NCBI GenBank assembly: GCA_014859735.1
Contig: JACUTR010000009.1
Span: forward strand, 1 to 32,480
From: Candidatus Methanophagales archaeon
GTDB lineage: Archaea > Halobacteriota > Syntropharchaeia > Alkanophagales > Methanospirareceae
Reading direction: 5' to 3'
Length of the DNA: 32,480 nt
In this document: in pieces, positions 8,172 to 16,499 of the stretch
Position numbering within the stretch: position 1 is the stretch's first letter
How the letters are laid out: each line of letters opens with the position of its first letter
Position numbers and translations under genes: made by a program
The notes under the pieces: model-generated
Database searches by the model: none
The model's input: only the letters and a program-made list of their open reading frames with translations
What the model was told of the DNA's origin: nothing

Positions 8172-9368
8172 GTGCGAGTACTAACTATGGAAGAAGAGTT
8201 GTTAATGATCCCAGGGCCGGTACCGGTGATACCACGCATTCGTGAAGCGATGTCAAGGCCGATGATACACCATCGTGGAGACGAATTCGCGGAGATCTAC
8301 GAAGGGATAGTTGAAAACCTCAAGAACATCTTTCAAACGAAGAATGACCTCTTCGTGCTCAGCGGATCAGGAACGTGCGCAATGGAAGCGGCGATAGGGA
8401 ATCTTATCCAGAGGAGTAATGGCAGGGGGAGAACGGAAATGGCGTGTATAACAGTAACGAACGGCAAATTTGGTGAACGCTTTAAAGAGATAGCCGAGCG
8501 CTATGGAGAAGATGCTGTTACGCCTGCTCATTTCGAATGGGGACAGCCAATAGAATTAGAAAGGGTAAAGGAAGCGGTGGAAAATAGTCCCCGCCCTAAG
8601 GTCATTACGATGGTACACAATGAAACATCCACGGGCATTCTTAACCCCGCAAAGGATGTGGGGAATCTTGCGAAGAAGCACGATGCCGTCTTCGTACTCG
8701 ACTGCATTACGTCAATCGGCGGTGATGAGGTTCCCGTGGACCAGTTGGGTGTGGACATCGCTATCGTGGGGTCACAGAAATGCCTGGGGACACCACCGGG
8801 GTTATCAGCAATCTCAATTAGCGACAAGGCTCTGGATTTGATGCGGGAGAACCCAAGCAGACCTTTTTACATGGACCTCCTTGCGTATAAGAAGAGCTTG
8901 GAGAAGAGACAAACACCTTACACGCCAGCTTTGCCTCTCTTTTTCGCGCTCAGGGAAGCGTTAGAGGTGATAAGCGAGGAAGGTATGGAGAGAAGGATAA
9001 AGAGACACAGGATACTCTCAAAGGCCGTGCGAGCGGCAGCTACAAGGTTGGGGCTGAGCTTATTCCCAAAGCTAAATGAGGTAAGCGCTTACTCTAATAC
9101 GGTCACGGCAATAAATCTTCCGCTGGCGAATGGCATCACGGATGAGCAACTTCGAGGAGGTATGAGAAAACGAGGTGTGATAGTGGCTGGCGGGCAGGAG
9201 AAACTGAAAGGTAAGATATTCAGGATCGCGACAATGGGGAATATAACAGGCCGGGAAGTGTTGAGGACCATCGAGGTGTTAGAAGAGGTGCTGCTGGAAA
9301 ATAAGGTTATAGAAGAGGAAGGGATAGGATCAGGGGAAGCAAAAAAAGTATTATCCACAATGCTTTGA
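8172..9368 (+). CDS. Class V PLP aminotransferase (serine-pyruvate / alanine-glyoxylate type)
   Basis: A fold-type I PLP enzyme of about 398 residues. Motifs are LLMIPGPVPVIPRIREAM and MIHHRGDEFAEIY at the N-terminus, LSGSGTCAMEAAIGNL, the PLP-aspartate stretch FVLDCITSIGGDEVPVD, and the Schiff-base lysine in VGSQKCLGTPPG. The family transfers amino groups between Ala, Ser or Asp and glyoxylate, pyruvate or similar keto acids. Methanogen relatives (MJ0959 type) have broad specificity and have been linked to phosphoserine formation; the substrate here is not certain. The start may be GTG 8172, at the position expected for a leaderless transcript from the TATA at 8146, or ATG 8187. No Shine-Dalgarno is visible for either. 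Confidence 0.88.
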   Translation: MRVLTMEEELLMIPGPVPVIPRIREAMSRPMIHHRGDEFAEIYEGIVENLKNIFQTKNDLFVLSGSGTCAMEAAIGNLIQRSNGRGRTEMACITVTNGKFGERFKEIAERYGEDAVTPAHFEWGQPIELERVKEAVENSPRPKVITMVHNETSTGILNPAKDVGNLAKKHDAVFVLDCITSIGGDEVPVDQLGVDIAIVGSQKCLGTPPGLSAISISDKALDLMRENPSRPFYMDLLAYKKSLEKRQTPYTPALPLFFALREALEVISEEGMERRIKRHRILSKAVRAAATRLGLSLFPKLNEVSAYSNTVTAINLPLANGITDEQLRGGMRKRGVIVAGGQEKLKGKIFRIATMGNITGREVLRTIEVLEEVLLENKVIEEEGIGSGEAKKVLSTML

Positions 9369-9389
9369 ATATCACCACATTTAGAGGGG

Positions 9390-9527
9390 ATGGAGACTAA
9401 CATCGGTAAAATTAAGGAAATATCAGAGGATAAGGCTGAGGAGAACTGGGCATTTCGAGCTTATCTAAAAGAAGAACTCTGGCACGAAGAAACTTTAAAT
9501 GTTGAGTGGCTCATCGATGAGGGATAG
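9390..9527 (+). CDS. Small unrecognised protein (45 residues)
   Basis: ATG at 9390 follows GAGGGG directly and opens 45 codons. The acidic helical protein METNIGKIKEISEDK..., then WAFRAYLKEELWHEE, ends WLIDEG. It lies between the aminotransferase and the unknown protein at 9532, four bases before the latter's preferred start, so it looks translated and coupled. The Trp/Phe/Tyr spacing argues against chance. I do not recognise a family; it may be a small partner of the next gene product. Confidence 0.5.
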   Translation: METNIGKIKEISEDKAEENWAFRAYLKEELWHEETLNVEWLIDEG

Positions 9528-9531
9528 AATA

Positions 9532-10419
9532 ATGAAACTATCGGAAGAAGATGCTGAACTCTTTTATAAACTCCATCCGGCGTTGCTCTTTTACACTAAT
9601 CAGCGAAAAGGTATACTCAGGGATGCATCCATAACCACATTTGAAGAGTTCAGGCAGTTAGCTCCTGAAGAAGTGAATAAAGTCAGAGAAGCCTTGTACA
9701 AGCACCCAAAACTGATTGATTCCTTTGTGCAGGAGAACCCTTACAATTTCTCGCAGGACGAACTGGAAATAGTTCGTAGCTGGAAGAACTTCCTTAACGA
9801 TGAATTCTATTTGTTCCGCTACCTTAAGCAGTATGCAATCTTTCTCGATGCTGGTTCGCCACCAAGGGCGTATGGTGTGCTCGCACTCAAGAGTGATTTT
9901 CAGGAACTAGTAGGTCCATGGCTTCCGATTTTTCTCAAAGCGGTTCTTTTACCTTTTAAAGGTCAGATTATATATGATGGTATCCTTATACCGTACCCCG
10001 TTACTTTTGGTCCTGGTATTCGACGAGATTTGAAGGAGGCGTATCAAGAAGCAAAAGCGAGATTTGGTATTATAACGTCCCTCCCCTGGGTGGAGAAGGA
10101 GGAAAGTGATGCAGAGCGCTTAAAATCTTACTTGAGCACTGGAGCGATGCGAGAGAAGTATTGGGAAGAGATAGAGAAGTTGATTAAGAAGGATTCAAGT
10201 CTTTTAACGGTGTATCATCAGGAGATGGGTAAAATCCACGCACGAGCGTTGGGTAGGCGTCTATCAGAGCTAGGGCTGAGGAATGCCTGGTTCGCGATAC
10301 TTGAAGGTGAGCTAGTCGCAGGAGGGAGCACGAGGGAAGAGGTTGAACAGATTGTTGATAAGATTGTACCGGGGGAGAAGAGGAAATTTGCTTACGTCTT
10401 CCATTTGAGGGGGAGATGA
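9532..10419 (+). CDS. Conserved protein of unknown function
   Basis: About 295 residues from ATG 9532. An in-frame ATG further upstream (9499) would overlap the 45-codon gene, and GAGGG at 9519-9523 is well placed for 9532. Recognisable blocks are LFYKLHPALLFY, LIDSFVQENPYNFSQDEL, IVRSWKNFLNDEFYLFRYLK, PPRAYGVLALKSDF, LLPFKGQIIYDGIL, GPGIRRDLKEAYQEAK and FGIITSLPW. I recall similar blocks in an uncharacterised archaeal/bacterial family but can name no function. It has no membrane segments or Cys clusters and is probably cytosolic. The HAD gene starts 5 bp after its stop, suggesting co-transcription. Confidence 0.75.
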   Translation: MKLSEEDAELFYKLHPALLFYTNQRKGILRDASITTFEEFRQLAPEEVNKVREALYKHPKLIDSFVQENPYNFSQDELEIVRSWKNFLNDEFYLFRYLKQYAIFLDAGSPPRAYGVLALKSDFQELVGPWLPIFLKAVLLPFKGQIIYDGILIPYPVTFGPGIRRDLKEAYQEAKARFGIITSLPWVEKEESDAERLKSYLSTGAMREKYWEEIEKLIKKDSSLLTVYHQEMGKIHARALGRRLSELGLRNAWFAILEGELVAGGSTREEVEQIVDKIVPGEKRKFAYVFHLRGR

Positions 10420-10423
10420 AGAG

Positions 10424-11134
10424 ATGGTACGAGCACAACGAGTCGGAGAGGTACAGGTCTTTTCGTTCGATGTTGACGGCACGTTAGTAGGCCCGGGATT
10501 TGCTGATAGCGTCTGGCTGCGCGGGATACCAGCGGCGTATGCGGAGAAAGAAGGGCTGAGCTTTGAGGCGGCATTTGAACATATAAAGCGCGAATATGAT
10601 CAAATCGGCGAGAACCGGATCGAGTGGTACAAGATCGATTACTGGCTGAAGCGGTTCGGCCTGGAAATACCCTGCGAGAAGCTCTTCAACGAATACAAAG
10701 GCGAGATAAGGATCTATGAGGAAGTCGAAGGGGTTTTGAACGTGCTCAAGGAGGAGGGATATGAGCTCATAATAAGCTCCAATGCCGCAACTGAGTTCAT
10801 TGAGTTCCAAACCAAACCTCTAAAAAAGTTCTTTTCGCGGGTGTTCTCGGCAACCTCTGATTTCCGCGAGGTGAAGAAATCAGATGATTATTATGCACGG
10901 GTATGCGAGCTTCTGGGTGTGAAGCCGCAAGCGGTTGTCCATACCGGTGACCACTGGGTGTTTGATTTTCTCAATCCTCGTAAGATCGGTATAAACGCGT
11001 ATTATCTTGCGAGAAACAGGAGAAGAAGCCGAGCGGATGAGAAAAGCACGAACAGCGAAGGGGTAAAAGCAAAAGAAGAAGATGAGTTTGTTATAAGCGA
11101 TTTGAATGAGCTGCTCGATAGTCCGGTTTGTTGA
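10424..11134 (+). CDS. HAD-superfamily hydrolase
   Basis: A 236-residue protein with motif I FSFDVDGTLVG (nucleophile Asp at about 16, acid/base Asp two later), motif II LIISSNAA, a Lys in EVKKSDDYY as motif III, and motif IV VVHTGDHWVFDF. A helical cap lies between motifs I and II. It is probably a small-molecule phosphatase; the substrate cannot be told from sequence. The start at 10424 is tightly spaced after the upstream unknown gene. After residue 195 there is a Lys/Arg/Glu-rich low-complexity linker before the normal C-terminal strand (FVISDLNELL). That linker is unusual for the family. Confidence 0.85.
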   Translation: MVRAQRVGEVQVFSFDVDGTLVGPGFADSVWLRGIPAAYAEKEGLSFEAAFEHIKREYDQIGENRIEWYKIDYWLKRFGLEIPCEKLFNEYKGEIRIYEEVEGVLNVLKEEGYELIISSNAATEFIEFQTKPLKKFFSRVFSATSDFREVKKSDDYYARVCELLGVKPQAVVHTGDHWVFDFLNPRKIGINAYYLARNRRRSRADEKSTNSEGVKAKEEDEFVISDLNELLDSPVC

Positions 11135-11140
11135 AATGTT

Positions 11141-11150
11141 CCTTTTATAT
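11141..11150 (+). promoter_or_regulatory. TATA-like box upstream of threonine synthase
   Basis: CTTTTATATT begins about 50 bases before the ATG at 11192. A start site about 25 bases downstream would give a short leader that contains GAGG eight to nine bases before the ATG. Prediction only. Confidence 0.4.
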
Positions 11151-11191
11151 TCTCATTATCTCTATACTATCATCAGTATGAGGTTTTTACG

Positions 11192-12466
11192 ATGAAGGAA
11201 TACGACGTCAAATGCATACGATGCGGTGCACGCTTCCCCAAGGATGATATTGTCTATACCTGCAGGAACTGCGTAAGCGCGGGTCCCCGGGGGGAGCCCG
11301 TGAGTGGCGGTTTGCTGGATATACTCTATGATTATTCCAAGATCGATCGGGAACGAATCGTCAAAGCGACGGGTGAAGGCGTGTGGAGATATCGTGCGTT
11401 ATTGCCGTTTGATGACGAAATTAAGCCGATAAGTATAAATGAAGGGAATACACCGTTGTACCGCTGCGACAGACTTGCAAAGTCCATTGGCATTGAGGAG
11501 TTATGGGTGAAACATGAAGGACTGAACCCGTCAGGATCGTTTAAAGATCGGGGAATGACCGTCGGTGTGACGAAGGGAGTGGAATTGGGTGTAAAGGGTG
11601 TCGCGTGCGCATCGACGGGCAATACCTCTGCATCTCTGGCGATCTTTGCGGCAAAAGCACGTCTTCCCTGCTATGTGCTGCTCCCGAAGGGAAAGGTAGC
11701 ATTGGGGAAGGTCGCACAGGCAATAATGCACGGTGCAAAGGTATTCTCACTCAAAGGCAATTTTGATGACGCCCTCAGGGTTGTTCGCGTGCTCTGTGAG
11801 GAGGAATCAATCTACCTGCTCAATTCCGTGAATCCGTACCGATTGGAAGGCCAGAAGACGATCGCATTCGAGATTGCGGAAAAACTCGGCTGGGCAGTAC
11901 CAGACCGGGTTATTTTGCCGGTCGGGAACGCGGGGAACATCAGTGCGATTTTTAAGGGCTTCTCGGAGTTGATGACATTGGGCATCACCACGACCATCCC
12001 GCGGATGACGGGCATTCAAGCGGCAGGGGCGAAGCCAATAGTGAACGCGTTTAAAGAGAATAAAGAGGAGATAACACCAGAAGATAACCCAGAGACCATT
12101 GCATCGGCGATACGAATAGGGAATCCCGTGAATGCAGCCAAGGCGTTGCACGCGATGAGAAGCTCAGGTGGCGGTGCGGAATCGGTGACCGATGAGGAGA
12201 TAACCGAAGCACAGCTCCTGTTAGCGAGACAGGAAGGTATTGGTGTCGAGCCGGCGAGCGCAGCGTCTATTGCGGGACTGAAGAAATTACTCGAAATGGG
12301 CGAGATCGAACGAGATGAGCGCATTGTCTGCGTTACCACCGGGCATCTCTTGAAAGACCCCGAACGGGTGATACAGATATGCGAACCGCCAATCGAAGTG
12401 GAAGCTGATGTGGACGTGCTCCGGAAGATGGTGAGGAGCCCATTCGAGGCGATGAAATGTATGTAG
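11192..12466 (+). CDS. thrC: Threonine synthase
   Basis: A PLP-dependent conversion of O-phosphohomoserine to threonine. The 424-residue sequence has an N-terminal zinc-ribbon-like segment (CIRC at 8-11, CRNC at 24-27), the substrate loop INEGNTPLYRCDRL, and the PLP lysine K118 in NPSGSFKDRGM. Then come CASTGNTSASLAIFAAKA, the phosphate-binding GNAGNISAIFKG, and VCVTTGHLLKDPE near the C-terminus. Length and the N-terminal Cys pairs fit the archaeal form. It is preceded by GAGG and a TATA-like box, so it probably has its own promoter. It lies 100 bp before nnr on the same strand, with no functional link evident. Confidence 0.94.
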   Translation: MKEYDVKCIRCGARFPKDDIVYTCRNCVSAGPRGEPVSGGLLDILYDYSKIDRERIVKATGEGVWRYRALLPFDDEIKPISINEGNTPLYRCDRLAKSIGIEELWVKHEGLNPSGSFKDRGMTVGVTKGVELGVKGVACASTGNTSASLAIFAAKARLPCYVLLPKGKVALGKVAQAIMHGAKVFSLKGNFDDALRVVRVLCEEESIYLLNSVNPYRLEGQKTIAFEIAEKLGWAVPDRVILPVGNAGNISAIFKGFSELMTLGITTTIPRMTGIQAAGAKPIVNAFKENKEEITPEDNPETIASAIRIGNPVNAAKALHAMRSSGGGAESVTDEEITEAQLLLARQEGIGVEPASAASIAGLKKLLEMGEIERDERIVCVTTGHLLKDPERVIQICEPPIEVEADVDVLRKMVRSPFEAMKCM

Positions 12467-12565
12467 TGCAGATATCTTTTACTCACGTACGGATAACCAT
12501 AACCTAATAATATGAGTATAATCGATGGTAAGACCCCTGAATTCAGAGCAGAGGAATGACTAAAA

Positions 12566-14233
12566 ATGAAAGAAGAAGCATATATCACCTCAGAGGAGAT
12601 GGCTGCGCTGGATGAGAATTGCACCTTCTTCGGGCTTTCTCCGTTACAACTCATGGAAAATGCCGGTGCTCAGGTTGCGAATGAAGTAAAAAAGCAATTT
12701 GAAGGCGAAGAGAGAGGAGTGAAAGTCACGATACTCGCAGGCAAGGGCAATAATGGTGGCGATGCGTTTGCTGCCGCACGGCATCTGCACGGTAAACCCT
12801 TACTGAGCCTTTCAGGCTCGCGGGAACGCGGGCAGAGCCCGCGATTTCGGGGTCAACGGGGCGGAGCACCGTTATTTGACGTGAAGATACTATTGATTGG
12901 GCGTTCACCTGAGCTGAGAACCGAAGAGACGAAGAGGAACTGGCGCATAGTAAAGGAAAGTGGTTATGAGATCGAAGAACTAACCGATTCTTCGGAGTTA
13001 AAGGCAGCCGCGGCAGTTCTCAACGCGTCAGATGTGATAATCGATGCGATCTTCGGCACTGGTGTAAGAGGTAGGATACGAGAGCCGGAAGCGACGGCAA
13101 TCGATTTGATCAATGGATCGCAGGCATTCGTTATTGCGGTAGACGTTCCTTCGGGGTTAGATCCTGATACCGGTGAAGCGGACAAAGCGGTAAAAGCGAA
13201 TCTCACCGTCACGTTCCATAAAGCGAAACATGGCTTACTGAAGAAAGCTGCTGCGGACTATGTCGGTGAACTGGTGGTTGCGGACATAGGAATTCCTGAA
13301 GAAATGGAACGGCTGGCGGGGCCTGGAGATGTGAGGATGGTGGTAAAGAGAAACGCACGAAGCCATAAAGGTGATAATGGCCGTGTGCTCATCGTGGGCG
13401 GAGGCCCCTTTTTCGGTGCGCCCACGTTAGCTGCGCTTGCTGCGCTCCGCGCGGGTGCGGACTGGGTAACCATCGCGGCGCCTAGAAGTGTTTCTGCCAT
13501 AATCTCTTCGTTATCACCCAATTTGATTGTCCACCCCCTTTCTTCTGATATCTTAGTGGAGAAGGACGTGCCTGTGGTATCGAATTTGATCAAACAGCAT
13601 GACGTGGTGGTGCTCGGCATGGGATTAGGAGCAGACGCGGAGACGAAAAGAGCAGCGAGATTGATAATCGAGGATGAAGCGAGTAAGAGGGTGGTCGTCG
13701 ATGCGGATGGCTTTTATGGATTACATCTGCCAATTCAAACTTTAAGAAAGTTTGATCAACAAACTTTTAGAAAAAGTTTGATCAAAAATGCTGCGCATGC
13801 TTCGCTGGAAGAGAAGCTCGCTATCATAACGCCGCATGCCGGTGAGTTCGCGAAGATGGAGGTCGGCGGTGAGGGAGTAACCGTACCTCCAGAAGATAGG
13901 ATGGAAGAGCGGATAGATTTTGTCAGTGAATTTTCACGGCTCAATAACGTTGTTACCTTGATGAAAGGTCCGACCGATATTATATCAGACGGGACTCGTG
14001 TGAAGCTCAACCGAACGGGGAATGCTGGAATGACGGTTGGCGGTACGGGCGATGTATTAGCCGGTATAACCGGCGCGTTCTTCGCTATCACTTCTGACCC
14101 GTTCAAAGCAGCGACTGCTGCGGCGTTTGTCAATGGTACTGCGGGCGATCTCGCATTTGAAGAGAAAGGGTATGGGTTGCTTGCTACCGACGTCGTAGAG
14201 AATATTCCAACGGTTATAAAGGATTTTAGATAA
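12566..14233 (+). CDS. nnr: Bifunctional NAD(P)HX epimerase/dehydratase with two repeat-derived insertions
   Basis: Repairs hydrated NADH/NADPH. The N-terminal YjeF_N epimerase domain (about 1-245) has LMENAGAQVANE, GKGNNGGDAFAAARHL, FGTGVRG and VDVPSGLDPDTG. The C-terminal ribokinase-like dehydratase domain (about 260-555) has SHKGDNGRVLIVGGG, ITPHAGEF and MTVGGTGDVLAG with the catalytic Asp (D496). Two segments do not belong to the family. Residues 77-103, between HLHG and FDVKILLIG, are Gly/Arg/Ser-rich and come exactly from an expanded R1 palindromic repeat (81 bp, 27 codons). Residues about 391-408 come from two tandem R2 repeats. Both keep the frame, so the protein may still work; both lie at likely surface loops. 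Confidence 0.93.
   Translation: MKEEAYITSEEMAALDENCTFFGLSPLQLMENAGAQVANEVKKQFEGEERGVKVTILAGKGNNGGDAFAAARHLHGKPLLSLSGSRERGQSPRFRGQRGGAPLFDVKILLIGRSPELRTEETKRNWRIVKESGYEIEELTDSSELKAAAAVLNASDVIIDAIFGTGVRGRIREPEATAIDLINGSQAFVIAVDVPSGLDPDTGEADKAVKANLTVTFHKAKHGLLKKAAADYVGELVVADIGIPEEMERLAGPGDVRMVVKRNARSHKGDNGRVLIVGGGPFFGAPTLAALAALRAGADWVTIAAPRSVSAIISSLSPNLIVHPLSSDILVEKDVPVVSNLIKQHDVVVLGMGLGADAETKRAARLIIEDEASKRVVVDADGFYGLHLPIQTLRKFDQQTFRKSLIKNAAHASLEEKLAIITPHAGEFAKMEVGGEGVTVPPEDRMEERIDFVSEFSRLNNVVTLMKGPTDIISDGTRVKLNRTGNAGMTVGGTGDVLAGITGAFFAITSDPFKAATAAAFVNGTAGDLAFEEKGYGLLATDVVENIPTVIKDFR
12794..12874 (+). repeat. R1 repeat, expanded copy inserted in frame in nnr
   Basis: It starts TAAACCCTTAC like copy B and ends CGGGGTCAACGGGGCGGAG plus CACCGTTA. 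The normal second hairpin is replaced by two extra hairpins (AGCCT-TTC-AGGCT and GCGGGC-AGA-GCCCGC). The end hairpin has lost one pair (CACCG for CCCCG). The insertion is 81 bp, a multiple of three with no stop in the nnr frame. Confidence 0.88.
13737..13788 (+). repeat. R2 repeat, tandem pair in frame in nnr
   Basis: Two adjacent units, AAACTTTAAGAAAGTTTGAT (then CAA) and AAACTTTTAGAAAAAGTTTG (then ATCAAA). Each is a short inverted repeat ending in GATCAA. They encode roughly QTLRKFDQQTFRKSLIKN between DADGFYGLHLPI and the normal ITPHAGEF segment of the dehydratase domain. Confidence 0.85.
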
Positions 14234-14296
14234 ATTGTAATTCTTTTTAGCCTCTCCTATTGGATTTCAGCGATTAAGCTGTGGGCGGGATAAAAA

Positions 14297-14322
14297 GTTT
14301 CTTTGGTCAAGCTTTCTTTTCC
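14297..14322 (-). repeat. R2-like half repeat spanning the stop of the HMG-CoA reductase gene
   Basis: On the minus strand this reads AAGAAAGCTTGACCAAA then GAAAC, a close match to the R2 core AAGAAAGTTTGATCAAA. The TGA of AAGAAAGCTTGA is the stop codon of the reductase (ending EKKA), the same arrangement as in mtnA (ending SKKV). Confidence 0.7.
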
Positions 14323-15578
14323 AAATAAAGGTTGTTCAGCACTTCTTTTGCCCGATCAATTCTCACCTTCTTCTCCTTCACCAGTATCTCCACAACCTTG
14401 TCTATCAGTTCTCCCGGTGCACCCGCTGCGATAGCAACATTCCGTGCGTGCAGAGACATATGCCCCCGCTGAATGCCTTCGGTTGCTAACGCGCGCAGAG
14501 CTGCGAAGTTCTGTGCAAGGCCGACCGCAGCAATGACTTCCGCAAGCTCGTTCGCCGTCTTCACGCCAAGTATCTTGATATTTGTCTTCGCGGTCGGATG
14601 AACCGTTGTTGCACCACCAACAAGGCCGACTGCAAGTGGCAGCTCAATTGTTCCCACCAGATCATGGTCTTCATTCTTCTCCCAGTGTGTTAAGGGAAGA
14701 TACCGCCCGGTACTGCTTGCATACGCATGTGCACCTGCCTCCACCGCCCTGAAATCGTTGCCCGTGGCGATTACCACTGCGTCTATTCCGTTCAGTATAC
14801 CCTTGTTATGCGTCGCACATCGGTACGGGTCGGATCGTGCAAAGTGGTATGCGCTTATAATTCCATCAACAGCTTCCTCCCCACCTATTACATCCTTGCC
14901 GAAAACAGCGCGTGCAAATGCTAACCGGTACGTCGCAAGGTTTGAAATAATTCGTAAATTTACTTTCCCACCAGTGATCTGTTCAACAAATGGAGAAACC
15001 GCCTCAGCCATCGTATTGACCGCATTTGCGCCCATAGCATCCTTAACGTTAACCAGGAGATGGACAATCACCATTGGACCCACCATCGTATCAATGACCC
15101 GTACCTCGATATCTTTCGCGCCGCCGCCAAGCTTTACAAGCACGGGGTCCTTCTCATTCGCAATCTCTAAGATGCGCTGCTTATCTGCAAGAATGGTAAA
15201 TTTTGCCGATGCGGGATCAGGGACATTGGTCACCTGAATTTGCCCGATCATGATAGGTTCCGTGGATTTTGTCTGGAAACCGCCCTTCGCCCGTGCCATC
15301 TTTGCGGCATTGCTTGCCGCTGCGACCACCGAAGGCTCCTCGATTGCCATTGGTATCAGGTAATCGTTACCATTAATCACGAAATTCACCGCAATGCCGA
15401 GCGGTAAGGGCATGGAGCCAACAACGTTCTCTATCATTCTGTCCGCGAGTTCTCCCAGAGAACCGGTATTACCAAGAACGGTTATCTCCTCTTCAGTTAA
15501 CCCTGCAAAAGCCCTTACAACCTCTAATCTTTCCTTCAAATTCAGCTTATAAAATCCCGATAGTTTCGATGCTCTCAT
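14307..15578 (-). CDS. Class II (bacterial-type) HMG-CoA reductase
   Basis: Forms mevalonate from HMG-CoA for archaeal lipid isoprenoids. The 423-residue sequence follows the Pseudomonas mevalonii class II enzyme, not the usual archaeal class [96 protein letters not shown]. Catalytic residues E81, K259, D275 and H373 are all present. It begins [21 protein letters not shown], as in the class. No membrane segment is present, so it is soluble. Class II enzymes in archaea (Archaeoglobus, Thermoplasmatales) are regarded as gained from bacteria. The last residues and stop are formed by an R2-like repeat. Confidence 0.94.
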   Translation of the reverse strand: MRASKLSGFYKLNLKERLEVVRAFAGLTEEEITVLGNTGSLGELADRMIENVVGSMPLPLGIAVNFVINGNDYLIPMAIEEPSVVAAASNAAKMARAKGGFQTKSTEPIMIGQIQVTNVPDPASAKFTILADKQRILEIANEKDPVLVKLGGGAKDIEVRVIDTMVGPMVIVHLLVNVKDAMGANAVNTMAEAVSPFVEQITGGKVNLRIISNLATYRLAFARAVFGKDVIGGEEAVDGIISAYHFARSDPYRCATHNKGILNGIDAVVIATGNDFRAVEAGAHAYASSTGRYLPLTHWEKNEDHDLVGTIELPLAVGLVGGATTVHPTAKTNIKILGVKTANELAEVIAAVGLAQNFAALRALATEGIQRGHMSLHARNVAIAAGAPGELIDKVVEILVKEKKVRIDRAKEVLNNLYLEKKA

Positions 15579-15633
15579 TTTATTTATTCAATTCTTAATT
15601 GTTCCTCTTTGGTATAAAAATGCACGTGCGCTC

Positions 15634-15696
15634 AGTAAACCCTTACAGGGTTTTCGGGGTCAACGGGGCGAAGCCCCGTTAGTAGGTGCAAAAAAT
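15634..15696 (-). repeat. R1 palindromic repeat, copy B
   Basis: On the minus strand it reads TTTTTTGCACCTACTAACGG, then the hairpin ACGGGGC-TTC-GCCCCGT, TGACCCCGAA, and AACCCT-GTA-AGGGTT. It differs from copy A in the loop (TTC for TCC) and in two bases of the leader. It begins immediately after the stop codon of the minus-strand gene at 15696. Confidence 0.9.
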
Positions 15697-16499
15697 CAGA
15701 GCAATCTTCGTTGCCTCGGATCGGTCAACGAAATCACTGACGTTATGTACCATTCAATACGCTTCTTTTCCCATATAAACTCGCCCTGTGCTCGCTCTGC
15801 CGCTTCTAAAATGAAGTAAACCCTGTCACCTTTTATCTCGGTGCTCTCACCCTGCTCTTCCACCTCCATATCATGACCCACGCACACGCTCTGGTCACAA
15901 AAGAACTGACATCTGCCATCGTAAAAATAAAAACATCTGAATCTCGGCTTTGTCAAACCCAACGTCTTCCCTTTCCAGGCATCGGTATGCAGGAATTCCC
16001 CACTCTCCGCTACTTTTTCCGCAATCCTTATTCGCTCTTCCTCATCCTCTATCGTCCTTGAGTACCTCATCCCATCCTCTTTTAGCCTCAGGCTCTCAGG
16101 TCTTTTCTCCTCCTTGGGGAAGAACTCCTCTACTTCCGCTTCTATCACATCCCAGCGGTATATCTCGTTCTTCACCGGATAAACCCTTTTCAATTCCCAG
16201 TATTCATTTGCTGCGATTGCATGATCCCTTTTGGCAGACAGAATCGTTAACCGCACCTTCTCCGGTAAGAGTTCCGTGAACTTACCGTCCTCAAACCAGT
16301 TTCGTAACGCCCACACCGTTTTATTTCCAGATTTGAACCGAACCAAGCCGATGTCGCCCTGTAACTTCTGCACATATACATGATACGGCGCTTTCTGTTT
16401 CAGTTTCGTTGAGCTCTCTTTTATCTCGTTCCAAGTAACTGGCTTTGCTTTTTCTTCCAGTATCCGTTCTACCTCGTGCCTGAATTTCTCGTAGACCAT
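15696..16499 (-). CDS. Protein of unknown function with N-terminal winged-helix-like region and a Cys cluster
   Basis: 267 residues, no family recognised. The N-terminus (VERILEEKAKPVTWNEIKES..., HVYVQKLQGDIGLVRFKSGN, TVWALRNWF) looks like a winged-helix DNA-binding domain. The middle is charged. Around residues 185-208 there is a cluster CFYFYDGRCQFFCDQSVC (four Cys in 18 residues) that could bind zinc or an iron-sulfur cluster. The tail (DRVYFILEAAERAQGEF, then IEWYITSVISL) is strand-rich. It stands alone on the minus strand, its stop abutting repeat R1 copy B. A regulatory or DNA-binding role is only a guess. Confidence 0.65.
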   Translation of the reverse strand: MVYEKFRHEVERILEEKAKPVTWNEIKESSTKLKQKAPYHVYVQKLQGDIGLVRFKSGNKTVWALRNWFEDGKFTELLPEKVRLTILSAKRDHAIAANEYWELKRVYPVKNEIYRWDVIEAEVEEFFPKEEKRPESLRLKEDGMRYSRTIEDEEERIRIAEKVAESGEFLHTDAWKGKTLGLTKPRFRCFYFYDGRCQFFCDQSVCVGHDMEVEEQGESTEIKGDRVYFILEAAERAQGEFIWEKKRIEWYITSVISLTDPRQRRLL

